DNA from: Mytilus californianus
Lineage: Eukaryota > Mollusca > Bivalvia > Mytilida > Mytilidae
Reading direction: 5' to 3'
Length of the DNA: 64,000 nt
Assembly (NCBI RefSeq): GCF_021869535.1
Contig: NW_026262679.1
Coordinates: forward strand, 45,120,426 to 45,184,425
Below are positions 10,201 to 18,940 of this stretch, one piece after another. The notes beneath the pieces are model-generated. The model was given only the letters and a program-made list of their open reading frames with translations, ran no database searches and was not told the DNA's origin. The translations under genes were made by a program, and so were the position numbers. Numbering within the stretch: the stretch's first letter is position 1; each line of letters begins with the position of its first letter.

Positions 10201-11195
10201 CTTATTTCTTACCTGATGACTGACTTAGTTCTTTCAATTTAGTGCAAAGCTCTTCTACAAGTTTTTCAATGCCACAATTCTACAATGATAGAACACATAG
10301 TTTTGGATATCATACATCTACATTTTCTTTACATTTAATTCAATGATTCTAAATATTTTATTATTTCATAGTAATTCATGAGATTGTTGTCTCATGTGAT
10401 TCTCCACATACCTTTTCTTTGCTTTACTTTCAATGTTTGACCCAGCCCCCCCTCCCCCCCCCCCCCCCCCCCCCCCCGCAAAAAAAAATCATCTTATTAC
10501 AATTAACAATCAGAATAAATGTAAACAAATGAAGAATGTGTCCATGGGACACAGATACCCTCGCTTGTAAATATACTACAAATTCTGCATTTTTTCAATT
10601 TAAAAAGGGACGCAACTCAAGATCGACAAAAGTGACGCTACCCAAATTTGACCTTGATCTGTGTTTGGGGTAATAAGCATTGTGAATAAGTTTTAAAACA
10701 TGTGGTTGAGGCAAACTAAAGTTGGAGAACGCAAACTAATTTTGTTAAGGGTAAAAACCTTTTTATTTCACATTTATTCATAATAATCATTCTGATAAAT
10801 TTAAGACTAAAGTGATAAAAGAGATAGATTACCATTTGACATAAAAGTAAAATTCATTGCCTTCAAAAAACTACATATATATTGCAAACCATCTCAAATA
10901 TTACCTCGTCTGAGACAGCCTGAAGACATTCAATGGCAGCCTTTTTTTTCTTTTCTTCTTGGCTGCGAGAACATCTTCTTCTTTTCACTTTGCTTTTGAC
11001 ATCAAGTCTTGGATTGAAGAAAAGTTCCAAATACTCCATGCATTCTTCGTCGTGATCTTCAAGAAGCAGGTGAATTATGTATCGTGAGTAAATAACAGAG
11101 TCAATACCTCTTATCTCCAGTTCATTCCCGAGCCAACTTTGTACTGATGACGGCAAAGCCGTTTCCATTGACAACTTATGCTCTGGATACTTCAT
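1071..11195 (-). CDS. KIAA0232: KIAA0232-like protein (DUF4603 family), gene span
   Basis: Seen: five exons join in phase, 11195-10905, 10279-10213, 6668-6587, 5727-2658 and 1205-1071, giving about 1,215 residues; I recall the human protein as about 1,400. Family blocks recognised from memory of human KIAA0232, in the right order: SVQSWLGNELEIRGIDSVIY (human VQTWLGQELEKCGIDAMIY), KKAAIECLQAVSDE (KQAAVQCLRSASDE), GIEKLVEELCTKLKEL (GIETLVEELCSRLKDL), YYAAFPALT (YYEAFPPLS), FWYTKQFAELITPV (LWYTEPIAEYFVPL) and SPKTHFRPISA (SPRTHFRPISA). Outside these blocks the protein is acidic, Asn/Gln/Ser-rich and looks disordered, with no catalytic domain or membrane segment. Known: the family has no established biochemical role. 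Odd: a lineage-specific 20-residue repeat array near the C-terminus. The 5' untranslated exon, promoter and possibly a last 3' exon were not identified. Confidence 0.9.
1225..2165. repeat. Intronic pyrimidine-rich tandem array (about 30-bp unit)
   Basis: More than 25 loose copies of a unit like CACTATGTATCTTGCATATC followed by 6-11 T. Unit length varies because the T run varies. Two longer blocks with the insert CTTAAGCTT (near 1400 and 1825) suggest a larger-scale duplication. The strand asymmetry (T-rich on plus) produces several chance reading frames of Phe/Leu/Ser/Ile only. It lies in the intron between the last two coding exons. Confidence 0.9.
2166..2657. other. Remainder of the intron before the C-terminal exon
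   Basis: AT-rich intron with no recognisable repeat or conserved segment. A short inverted pair occurs around ACACAGTTTTTCTC (2546) and GAAAACTGTG (2582). Confidence 0.4.
2658..5727 (-). CDS. KIAA0232: KIAA0232-like, large central exon (3,070 bp)
   Basis: The open frame runs uninterrupted from acceptor TATATTTTCAG|ATATTATGC (intron side ends at 5728) to donor TCTGAG|GTAAGA (intron begins at 2657). The frame also reads a few residues into each intron, which are not coding. It encodes about 1,023 residues: YYAAFPALTG at the start, a basic Lys-rich stretch (KKAPKQKYERKQRKK, possibly nuclear-targeting), FWYTKQFAELITPV, then long acidic Asn/Gln/Asp-rich sequence with scattered Trp motifs (DLWSTL, QLWDINIW, VWSSTDD). 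SPKTHFRPISA followed by an acidic LRDLFGGY segment sits near 4030-3950. After that comes a Glu run (KEEEEEDIEF) and the 20-residue repeats. A single large exon holding most of the protein is typical for this family. Confidence 0.92.
2970..3478 (-). repeat. In-frame 60-bp coding minisatellite, nine 20-residue LWG units
   Basis: The DNA period is exactly 60 bp, so the frame is kept. Units read like ENQDLWGEKWSQPQKNEEPM with point changes; the N-terminal seven are close to consensus and the last two (IDVWVEKWP, PDFWGVNES) have decayed. Each unit has one Leu-Trp-Gly and usually a second Trp, in an acidic, Gln/Glu/Lys-rich setting. A further decayed unit (MEWHHPEKKEEKVP) precedes the array. I recall no such array in the human protein. 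Confidence 0.95.
5728..6328. other. Intron between exons 4 and 3 of the KIAA0232-like gene
   Basis: AT-rich intron; no repeat family or exon recognised until the element starting near 6329. Confidence 0.4.
6329..6572 (+). mobile_element. Dispersed non-autonomous repeat (GCCCCCGCTGTAGCGGAGGGG type)
   Basis: Begins with a small hairpin, CCCCCGCTGTAGCGGAGGGG, followed by TCCGTCTCCGTACGTCCTG, and ends in CCCATGGACACATTCTCC. A diverged copy lies in the opposite orientation near 10530-10745; shared blocks are GTGTCCATGGGACAC, GGTAATAAGCATTGTG and GACGC(C/T)ACCCAAAT. It carries no coding capacity. It ends about 15 bp from the donor of exon 3. Confidence 0.7.
6587..6668 (-). CDS. KIAA0232: KIAA0232-like, exon 3 (82 bp)
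   Basis: Acceptor ATATTACAG|GT and donor GCTGAAAG|GTAATA. It encodes an acidic Ser/Asp-rich linker, SDDTDQGDSTPSLSDGSSSE followed by LEDPAE, and the split Arg codon leading to YYAAFPALT. The human protein also has an acidic and Pro-rich linker before its YYEAFPPLS. Phases (2 bases in, 2 bases out) fit exons 2 and 4 exactly. A dispersed repeat copy ends only a few bases past its donor. Confidence 0.85.
6974..7036 (+). repeat. Head fragment of mussel dispersed repeat A
   Basis: Reads AAATAAGGAGATGTGGTATG then ACTGCCAAAGAAACAACTA, the known start of the most abundant repeat in this window. It passes directly into the minisatellite that follows. Confidence 0.8.
7022..7812. repeat. Minisatellite, 30-bp and 24-bp unit variants, about 28 copies
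   Basis: Basic unit TATAAACAACTATCCACCAA + AGACCAAGGA (30 bp); a second form lacks six bases (TCCACC) and is 24 bp. They are arranged in blocks such as 30-24-24 repeated near 7500-7720, so there is higher-order structure. The unit derives from the ACAACTATCCACCAAAGACC segment of repeat A. Because both lengths are multiples of three, a 271-codon frame stays open on the minus strand (CLYPWSLVDS repeats); I see no evidence that it is a gene. It is intronic in the KIAA0232-like gene. Confidence 0.93.
8093..8318. repeat. Inverted repeat plus 53-bp direct duplication
   Basis: A segment reading GGCCACTTCCATTTTAGACA occurs twice in direct order (from about 8222 and 8274) and once inverted (near 8100-8136, TTTGTCTAAAATGTAAGTGG). 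It is probably a decayed foldback element. Confidence 0.7.
8695..8915. repeat. Direct repeat pair (about 75 bp, 132 bp apart)
   Basis: Both copies begin GTTTCAAAGTCAAT and continue CCATGACTGA, then a variable GGGCCAAA/GGAGTCAAA and ATGAGATxTGC. A diverged dispersed repeat; no coding potential seen. Confidence 0.65.
8916..10212. other. Intron between exons 3 and 2: no gene, possible old repeat
   Basis: The stretch 9230-9940 opens with CACCAGGGGTTTCGGCTTTC and closes with ACCCAGGGGAAACCCTGCA, a weak suggestion of an old element with inverted ends. Otherwise AT-rich and unrecognised. Confidence 0.35.
10213..10279 (-). CDS. KIAA0232: KIAA0232-like, exon 2 (67 bp)
   Basis: A small exon with acceptor TCATTGTAG|AAT and donor CATCAG|GTAAG. 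It encodes NCGIEKLVEELCTKLKELSQ then SS, and one base of a Gly codon. The human counterpart reads SGIETLVEELCSRLKDLQSK at the same position after the SDE motif, which is what identifies it. It is probably an amphipathic helix. Entry phase 0 and exit phase 1 agree with both neighbours. Confidence 0.88.
10443..10478 (+). repeat. Poly-C tract
   Basis: Roughly 35 bases almost entirely C, interrupted by single A/T near its start, followed directly by GCAAAAAAAA. Homopolymers of this length are prone to length error in assemblies, so the exact count is uncertain. Confidence 0.9.
10530..10745 (-). mobile_element. Inverted, diverged copy of the 6329-6572 element
   Basis: Starts GAATGTGTCCATGGGACACA and includes GGGACGCAACTCAAG, GTGACGCTACCCAAATTTG and GGTAATAAGCATTGTG in the order expected for the reverse complement of the copy at 6.3-6.6 kb. 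The terminal hairpin end is missing or decayed. Confidence 0.65.
10905..11195 (-). CDS. KIAA0232: KIAA0232-like, first coding exon (N-terminal conserved block)
   Basis: Encodes 97 residues from the upstream ATG at 11195. An in-frame stop lies upstream, so this is a plausible first coding exon. A second ATG at 11168 (reading METALP) aligns better with the human start MSLLHALGPVQ and may be the true start. The exon holds the strongest conserved block, WLGNELEIRGIDSVIYSRYI, followed by an acidic stretch, a Lys/Arg-rich run (KVKRRRCSR) that could act as a nuclear localisation signal (inference), and KKKAAIECLQAVSDE. The donor reads GACGAG|GTAATA and ends in phase 0, matching the next exon. Confidence 0.87.
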
Positions 11196-11734
11196 GAGAT
11201 AAAAAGCTTGACTTTGTTTCTCCTTCAACAAACAAGTGGCATGTCTATTTTATCAATTTATAAAATTTGTGGATATGATGACACAGATTCCAAGAAAACT
11301 CCATCTCCTTTTATTTTACTCTGCCGACATTTTACCAGCAGGTATATATATTTAAACCCTTTCAAAATCAGTTAACAGCAAACTTCTTGATTCCACTGGA
11401 ATTATAGGCATTCCCGCCATTTCTGTAAATATAAAGCCATATATGAATAAATAATGCTACATTTGTAAATCAGGGTTGAATATTACTCATTGTTGGTGGT
11501 ATTTCCCACTGGCAAAAATCCAAAATTTGGCAAAATGGAAAACACTAGGAGTGTTTTCCCTAAAGGGTTTATGCATGGTTGGTACCCGTCCAGTAAAATT
11601 CCTAATATCAGTACATACAAGTTCATGTCTGTCTAAATATATCTAGGGAAAAGTCAATTCAAATGATACTTATATTTCAGCAATGAATACATTTAAGGTC
11701 ATGCTTTTCTCAAGACTGTACTGATTGATATTTT
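11196..11734. other. Presumed 5' flank or first intron of the KIAA0232-like gene
   Basis: No conserved promoter element or non-coding exon could be identified. GGTATTTCCCACTGGCAAAA near 11500 looks repeat-like but has no second copy here. Confidence 0.3.
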
Positions 11735-12135
11735 CGTCTGAGAAAACATGATTTATTTTATAAGTTGTAATTGGCTTTAAACTAGCAACAATGTATCAGT
11801 TACTGTAAGTACTCTTAGATCAATACATTGGGTCCTTTGTCTACATGTTTGTTGTTGTTTGTGCCAATCTTATGAGTCAAGTCCTTTGCTGATTTTTAGT
11901 TTGGCTATATGCTCTGCTGTTATACATGCATGATGTACATTACAGTACAACTGTACTAGGTTAAGGGGAGGGTTGAGCACCCGAAACATGTTTACCATAA
12001 CCCCACAACTTTCTATATTTGCCTGTACCAAGTGGTCAAGAGCCTGTAATTCAGGGGTTATGTTGGTTACAGTCTGTCAGATCTATTTTATTTTTAATGA
12101 GCCGTTTATTTTTTTGTTTGAATTGTTTTACATAA
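11735..12135 (-). repeat. Diverged copy of dispersed repeat A, reverse orientation
   Basis: Shares GGCTTTAAACTAGC, GGTTAAGGGGAGGGTTGAGC and TAATTCAGxGGTT with the better copy at 33402-33950, in the same order. Several small indels mark it as old. Confidence 0.75.
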
Positions 12136-12176
12136 CTATCTGATTGAAACACAGATCCTGTAATCAGGTTTTGCTC

Positions 12177-12346
12177 ACAAGGATCTGACAACACTCTGTT
12201 CTACCTTCTTTTTTAAAAGACATTTTGGGATTCTCTGGTTTTGAAGTTATGATCCACACCTTCAAAAATTTTAAGGTTGAAATTTCATTGGATGATGTCG
12301 AGACTTCCAGAACAGAAAGTAGAACTGAGTGCTGTTAGATCCTTGT
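12177..12346. mobile_element. Short MITE (170 bp) with about 30-bp inverted ends
   Basis: Left end ACAAGGATCTGACAACACTC, right end (reverse complement) ACAAGGATCTAACAGCACTC, continuing GTTCTACxTT in both. There is no coding capacity and no target duplication I could fix. Confidence 0.75.
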
Positions 12347-13450
12347 ATAAATAAAAGAATGCAAGTGCTGTTTATCTTAATTTAAAATCAGTGCAACATG
12401 TATATTGATACGTAATCAGTTAAAAATTGTCTCTCAATTATCAATAGTTCACATAAGAAAAATTCCATAACTTTAAATTGTTAGTTGCTTTGTATAAACT
12501 CATCAAAATGCAATAAAAACCTATATATATGTGTAGTTCCTATTTCATTGTCTTTTTAACACTAATAGCAGTGATATTGTTGTCTTTTTTCAAAACTACC
12601 TCTACCCTTTTTTGGGGGGGGGAAAATGCATAATTTTTTTGGAAATTGGGAAGTTTTGAATAAGAATTAATTGTACTAAAACTTGAATTCGAAGACAAGA
12701 TTGAATTTAATATAATTGATAAGACAAGTCATAACAGTTCATTATTTTAATTTTCAAAGGTCCATTTTTCTGTCCTTTAATCCCTTGAACACATTTACAA
12801 GCTGTTTGACCTCTGATTCGATTTCAGATGACTGATCATTTACTATAATAATTTTTTTTTTTTTAACACATCTCAGATTTTTTACTGACTTTTGCTGTCT
12901 TTTTTGCTCAGTTTTTTCACATAATATTTTGAATTGTGAGACATTTTCAACCGGACAGGAACTTTTTGGGGAGGGGAAAGAAAATAAAAGTACTTACTAC
13001 ATTGAAAACCATGTGTTACAAACACCGCGATGTTTCTAATCAGAAACTTGGATCTCAAAAGCGCTTTCATAATATCAAAATAATAACAAGAAAACGAAAT
13101 TTATGTACATTACAACCAATGCCATCACCGTTTGGAAAAAATGTACAACTTAAAGGGAGGAATTTTATGCCATTTTTTTTTAGTAATTTGGAATTTTCTC
13201 TAGGGGAAATAGTCAAATTTCGGAGGTAATTTGAGGCAAACAATATCACTGTTTACAATATATGTTATTTGTATATCTAGATACAGGAGATGTATCTTTA
13301 AAATAAATAATAAATCCCATTTTATTTAAGTCATTCACAGAAATTTTTAGACAAATGCATTTTTCAATGTTTGTGATAAACTAATATTATAATAATTCAA
13401 TAAAAATTACTATGCCTGCACTCTATGAAATTTCCTCAATCCAATCATAC
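12347..13450. other. Intergenic, unrecognised
   Basis: AT-rich with T and G runs (12600-12625, 12845-12865). A 97-codon frame at 12936-13229 has no domain, no splice context and low complexity; it is treated as chance. Confidence 0.35.
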
Positions 13451-13452
13451 AA

Positions 13453-14421
13453 TAAAATGCTCCGCTGGGCGCAGCTTGATACGACCGCAGAGGTCGAACC
13501 CTGAACAGTTGGGGCAAGTATGTACACAACATTCAAGCTTGATACAACACTGAATTTGGATTGTGATTAAATATTTGACACAGCATAGGTTTCGGACACA
13601 GAATGAATGTGGTCTAAGAACTTAATTTTTTTTAATTTACCTATTGAAATCATATCATTATTATTTGCTTTTATATATGAATCAGAAATAACCAATTTAA
13701 AATGGAAAATTTAAAAGAAAAAAAAAGGGAAAAAAAAAAATCCCCCCCCCCAATTTTTTGAACCCCGTATGATTCATCACCCCTAAATCTCAAACTCAAT
13801 CCCAGCCTTCCCTTTGTGGTATGGTATCTTGCAGTACAATTTCAGAGAGATCCATACACTTGAACACAAGTTATTGTCTGGAAACTAGAAAAATGCTTGT
13901 TTTTTGGCCCCAAATTCCTAAACGTTAAGGGCAATTACCCCCAAACTCAAACCCAGCTTTCCCTTTGTAATATGGAACCTTGTAGTACAATTTCATAAAG
14001 ATCCATACACTTACACACAAGTTATTGTCATGAAACTAGAAAAATGCTTGTTTTTTGCCCCGTTTTTGGCCCCTAATTCCTAAAATTTTGAGGCAATTAC
14101 CCCCAAAATCAATCCCAGCATTCCCTTAGTGATATGGAACCTTGTGGTACAATGTCAGAGAGATCCATACACTAACACACAAGTTATGTCTGGAAGTTAC
14201 AAATATGCTTATTTTTGGCCCCTTTTTCCTTAACTGTTGGTACAATAACCCCCAAAATCAATCCTCACCTTCCTTTTGTGGTATTGAACCTTATGGTAAA
14301 AATTCATAGAGATCCATTCACTTAAACTAAAGTTAGAGTGCGAAAACCAATGTGTCTTTGGACGACGACGCCAACGTCATACCAATATACGACCACAAAA
14401 TTTTTTTGCGTTCGTATAAAA
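13453..14421 (+). mobile_element. Mussel dispersed repeat C with four internal 140-150-bp units
   Basis: The head reads AAAATGCTCCGCTGGGCGCA and GACCGCAGAGGTCGAACCC; the tail has GGACGACGACGCCAACGTC and ends TGCGTTCGTATAAAAA. Inside, a unit starting near CAATCCCAGCCTTCCCTTTG and ending TTGGCCCCxAATTCCTAAA occurs about four times (13795, 13945, 14105, 14255). I recognise head and tail from other mussel sequences. It has no protein-coding frame. A short head fragment recurs at 14619-14660. Confidence 0.8.
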
Positions 14422-15818
14422 ATCAGTAAAGATAAATTATCAGGAAAAAAGAAGATGCTAATATAATAAATCTTCTAAAAGCAAAATACTTTGCTAAGAA
14501 TAGGAAAAATTCTCCAACTTTGGGCACCAGAATAAGAAATAATTGACTTGATAAAACAATTAATATGTAGACAGTAGTGCATGTCGTTTGAACAATAAAT
14601 GCAAATTAAAATAAACAGCTTTGCGAGCGCAGCTGGATATGACCTCAGAAAAAAATTAAAATAGCCTTGCAAGACGTCATAATTTTTTGGACTAGGGCAT
14701 GCTATGCCTTAAAACTTTTCCAGATGCACAGGTTTGTCTGTGCTCAGTAAATTTTGAGGTGAAAACGCAGCCATTTTAGCCAAAGGGTCCACATGAACCC
14801 TCAACTGTGAATTTCATTCGTTGAATATCTGGAATGTGCAAAAAATATTTGCAACTAAACATTTGGCAAATAAAAACCAACTAATTCATCAGATTGGCCA
14901 ATATAAATTCAAATAGTAATGCATTCTGTTAGAATGTAATATTGGACATAGGAAATGTATACGCCATTTGCGGTTTGTGGATGCTCAAGAAATTTTTTGG
15001 ACTTTGAAGTAGCAGATCCCGACTTGGAGGAGTTAATATGCCTCTTTTGACTTTGAGTGAACTAACACAGGAGTTTAAAAAGAAATTTGAGGTCATACAA
15101 GTGCCAAGGCCATCATTTGAGTCTACTAGTACATGCATCTCTTCCTCAATGTCGCACTAAGTGCGTAAATACCTATTGCATTTTCATGTGAATCATCCTT
15201 TTTAAAAAGCGGTGGGGTTTCCCATTGTGTTATCCGTGTCTGTAATGATTATGGCATTGATCAAATGGTAATCAATCAGACATTCTGAATGACACCAAAG
15301 TTAATCGTAACACCAAAACATTAGAATCGTCGAAATTCTATATCTTGATCATACCCGGAAGTGACGTATAGAGCAAATAGTTCTTAATATATTGTGATTT
15401 TAGTCATTTATTTAACTCTAAATTGAAACAAAATCAATTCCAAATCAATAACTAATATTGATGAATTTTAATTTTGCTCAAAAGTAATATACTGCATTCC
15501 GTATGAATAATGTGCATGAATATTGTATTTTAAGTAATACGGTTGTGAGGTTTCCAGGAACTACATCCAGTGTCTGCGCAGACATGTCAAATTCCATAGG
15601 GAAATGACATTTTGGCGGCAAGTTTGAATAGATACTTTCACGGAGACTGCCCCTCTTTTCCGTCGGCTTGGCTTGAAAATATTATGATCACATCTGAGAC
15701 TACTAACTATCTCCGTACTCAAAATTTCTAAACAAATTAAACCTGGTGAAAATAAGCGAGGGTCTGGATGGGGTTTAACCGAGACTCTGTCTCTGGCGGG
15801 TTTACAGAGGGTCTGGAT
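14422..15818. other. Intergenic, mostly unrecognised
   Basis: Apart from the head fragment at 14619-14660 I see no repeat or gene. Short frames at 14929-15138 and 15561-15974 have no recognisable domain. Confidence 0.35.
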
Positions 15819-16098
15819 AAGGGACTTATCATTTTTTACCTGGGAGGGGGGGCTGGTCATTTTGAAATCATACATACAAAATTTCTTGACCCCCCCCCCA
15901 TAATATTTCACTATTTTTATTTGATCCCCCCTGTAAAAACATTTTAAAAATGTGATCCCCCCTCTATTAAACATGCCAAAATTTTAACATGCAAATCACT
16001 TATGAGGGTATGAATGCCATTTACGTCAGGCATCAAATGGTCTTTTTTGGCTACCGTTAGCGTCAAATTTGTTAAAATTTTACCGTGATTCGTCAAAG

Positions 16099-17827
16099 CA
16101 TACCTGCCAACCTCTGAAACCTTCAAAGAGGGAGATCTCCCTCTCAACTATGACAGCTGAGGGGGAGATTTTGCGCGAACGACATTTTCAAGTGAAATAT
16201 ATGACTTTTTTTTATAAATCTACGAAACGCATATAAGAGTTAATAAATATACTTTGTTTCTTTAAATATGGTTATATCCTACAGAAGGTGTGTTGCTTGT
16301 TTCTTTCCTATTTCATCAACTTTGACTTTTGAATCCCTTCCGGACAACATTCACTCCAGATACTTCAGTTATAAGTGAGCAATCATGTTATCACAGGTGC
16401 ATTTTGTGTGTGCACTTATCTATTTCACTAAATTTTGTTCAATACATATCTTATAAATTTCAATATAAACATTGAATAGAAGTATAGATCTTTTACGTGA
16501 TTTTTAAAATATAATTATTTTTTTTGTCTTAAGGCATACAAAATCTTTTAATTGCCATCCTTTTATGATTCTTTGTTTAATTTGTATTTAGTTTATATTG
16601 TTTTATCAATTCACATTATTTTAAGTTAGAATATAGCAAAGTACTCTCGACCAATGAAATTGTAGAATTGGATGCCTCTTAATTGTGAAGAATGAATGTA
16701 AATCATGTTCTTAGTAAGGGATTATCCTATTAGTTGGGTCTATTTACAGTTCAAAACAAAGAGTTTCTATAAATGAGTTACAACTGCCCCGAAGCACATT
16801 TATCAGATTGAAAGGATTTATCACACAGTGATTGAAACTGACTAAAAGTTAAATTGTGAAACAAACAAAAATCTCAAAATAAGTTGAAGTTTACTGGTGC
16901 AGTAAAATTTGTACCGTGAATTTTATTATGAAAATATTAATAACTTCAAATTACTATAGAATTAAACAATACCAAAGCAATGCAAAATAAAAGAAAAAAA
17001 TTCTTTCAGATAAAAAATAACCTAAATCTTATTAGCTGTGAAATAAAATTTAGTTGTAACTCAAATGTATTAATTGATTTAAACTGTAAATAAAAAAGGA
17101 TAATTCCTCACTAAAATATTACATGATTTACATTCATACTCACAATCAGGAAACATACAATTCCTACCTTTTCTTTCTACTGTTGTGTCACCTAATATCT
17201 ATAACGCATTTTTTTAAAAATATTTCCCAAATGATAAGAAAGTCCTCACATCACTAAAACTTATCCATAAATGACATTCCAAAAAAGGAAGTCATGCATC
17301 AATTATAAACATTGCACTTACAATGAAACTAATTCTTGAATAGATCATTTAAGCCTTGAGCACTTTACAATATTCTAAGTTTGTAAGAGAATGATAATCC
17401 CTTACTTCATGATAAGTACTCGCTAACGCTCGTACTTATTCATGAAGAAAGGGATTATCATTCTCTTACATATACAAGTTAAGGGTAACTTAAAACAGGA
17501 TTAAACAGAGAAAGTAACCCGAAATTTCTATTAAGTGTTTTGCTTGAAGCAAAAGTCGTTAATGATCGTTAATTAGTACTATGTTTGACACCCAAGCTGT
17601 CAAGTGAAGCCATTTAATTTCACATGGTCAATGATTTACAGGTAAAAACAACCCTCATCAGTGAGACAAAAACGTAATTAATATTGACTTGTCATTCAAG
17701 GTTAAAATATCCCAAAGTGGGAGATTCTATACTCCCGCGCGGGAGGGTACCGGCTAGCAGGAGATTTCCAGAATTTCGCCATTTGAGCGGGAGTCTCCCG
17801 CTCAAAACGGGAGGGTTGGCAGGTATG
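16099..17827. mobile_element. Innermost 1,729-bp element with exact 8-bp target duplication
   Basis: Ends CATACCTGCCAACC and GGTTGGCAGGTATG are perfect inverted repeats, flanked by CGTCAAAG at 16091-16098 and 17828-17835. GGGAGAT/ATCTCCC blocks next to both ends extend the symmetry. The 8-bp duplication fits hAT-like (also P-like) DNA transposons; I found no transposase, so it is non-autonomous. It contains the long palindrome at 17382-17470. Confidence 0.88.
17382..17470. repeat. Long palindrome with CpG core TCGCTAACGCTC
   Basis: Arms of about 38 bp: TGTAAGAGAATGATAATCCC on the left and GGGATTATCATTCTCTTACA on the right, separated by a 12-base core. Only a few mismatches occur in the arms. 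Confidence 0.92.
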
Positions 17828-18750
17828 CGTCAAAGTATCCTTATCGTGATTCGTCAGAGGTCTCAAATAATTATCGTTATCGTTATTTTTGGAAAAAAAT
17901 GATTAACGTGATTCGTCAAAATCAATTGATTTTTTTTATCGTCTAAAAGAAACTGTACATTTTATCGTCATGCACCAAAAATTACCGTTAACGTCATTTG
18001 GCAAGAATTTTTACCGTTATTCGTCATCAAGGTACCCCCATTACGACCCTCACTTATCGTGGTATTTCAAGGAAATATTGAAAATGAAATCATGCTTCTC
18101 AGTGGATTGAGTCCCAAAACTTATTTGAGGGAAAATTGCCTTGAAATAGGACTCTTCCATAAGGCCTCTTCCATGAATATTAGTAGGTAGAGCAAGCCAG
18201 TGCTTTGAGTAGCTTTTTCTGACTTTTTTTTCTACTTTCCTATATTGGGCTATTAAAGAAAACTTGATTCTGAGTAACTCTGTAAAAAATAGATACATTG
18301 GCAATAATGCTTGTTAATTTAGTGATCGACGTGAGTGAAATATAACAACTGAATTATTCGGATTATGAAGCACCTATGCATTTTATATAGGACAAAATGA
18401 CACAAAATGGCAGCTTCTTACATAACCAAAGTCTTGTGATGTCTTACTTAATTGTATATGAATGGTGTTAAAAATATATTTCGATTTGACTGTTGTAATG
18501 TTCTTCTTGACATTTTGTCTCTTGAAGTATGTGAACTACTTATTTCCAAGTGCAATATTGATCCCCCCACTTTGAATTTATAAAAAAATTTGAACCCCCC
18601 TTGTCCACTTACAGAAAAAAACTTGATCCCCCCTGCATTTTGACCAGCCCCCCCCCCTTCCCAGATAAAAAATGATAAGTCCCTAAAGGGTCCTTCATTT
18701 CTATATTCTCTAATATTTAGATCAGATTTCCTTAATTTTTATAAGTTTTG

Positions 18751-18940
18751 CCCATTATTCTCTACTATTTATATTTTAGAATAGCCTGGGACTATTATAC
18801 TATTATACGTTTATAGTATAGTCCCAGGAATAGCATCCCATTATTCTCTACTATTTATATTTTAGAATAGCCTGGGACTATTATACTATTATACGTTTAT
18901 AGTATAGTCCCAGGAATAGCATCCCATTATTCTCTATACC
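18751..18940. repeat. 86-bp tandem duplication containing a hairpin
   Basis: CCCATTATTCTCTA recurs at 18751, 18837 and 18923, exactly 86 bp apart; the first two units are identical and the third is partial. Each unit carries the inverted pair CCTGGGACTATTATACT and AGTATAGTCCCAGG. Confidence 0.92.

Larger units (their letters stand above)
15999..18055. mobile_element. Middle element of the nest, GAGGGTATGAATG ends
   Basis: Left TGAGGGTATGAATGCC, right CATTACGACCCTCA, flanked by CTTA on both sides. Subterminal sequence is rich in CCGTTA, ACGTCA and GTGATTCGTCA motifs. The ends resemble the 44.2 kb element (GAGGGTAGGAATGCC). It is interrupted by the 16099-17827 insertion. Confidence 0.7.
15819..18684. 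mobile_element. Outer inverted-repeat element of a three-level nest
   Basis: Left end AGGGACTTATCATTTTTTAC then CTGGGAGGGGGGGCTGGTCA; the right end is its reverse complement with small changes (GACCAGCCCCCCCC...GATAAGTCCCT). G/C-homopolymer blocks (TTGATCCCCCC) follow each end inside. Its interior is split by the element at 15999-18055. Confidence 0.8.

Noticed and set aside
10443-10478. Poly-C tract as a regulatory or telomere-like signal
   Set aside because: A simple homopolymer of uncertain length; could be assembly or sequencing inflation.
12936-13229. 97-codon plus-strand frame rich in Lys/Arg
   Set aside because: No splice context or recognisable motif; low-complexity intergenic sequence.
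15561-15974. 137-codon minus-strand frame
   Set aside because: It overlaps the border and homopolymer region of the outer nested element; no domain or conserved motif seen.
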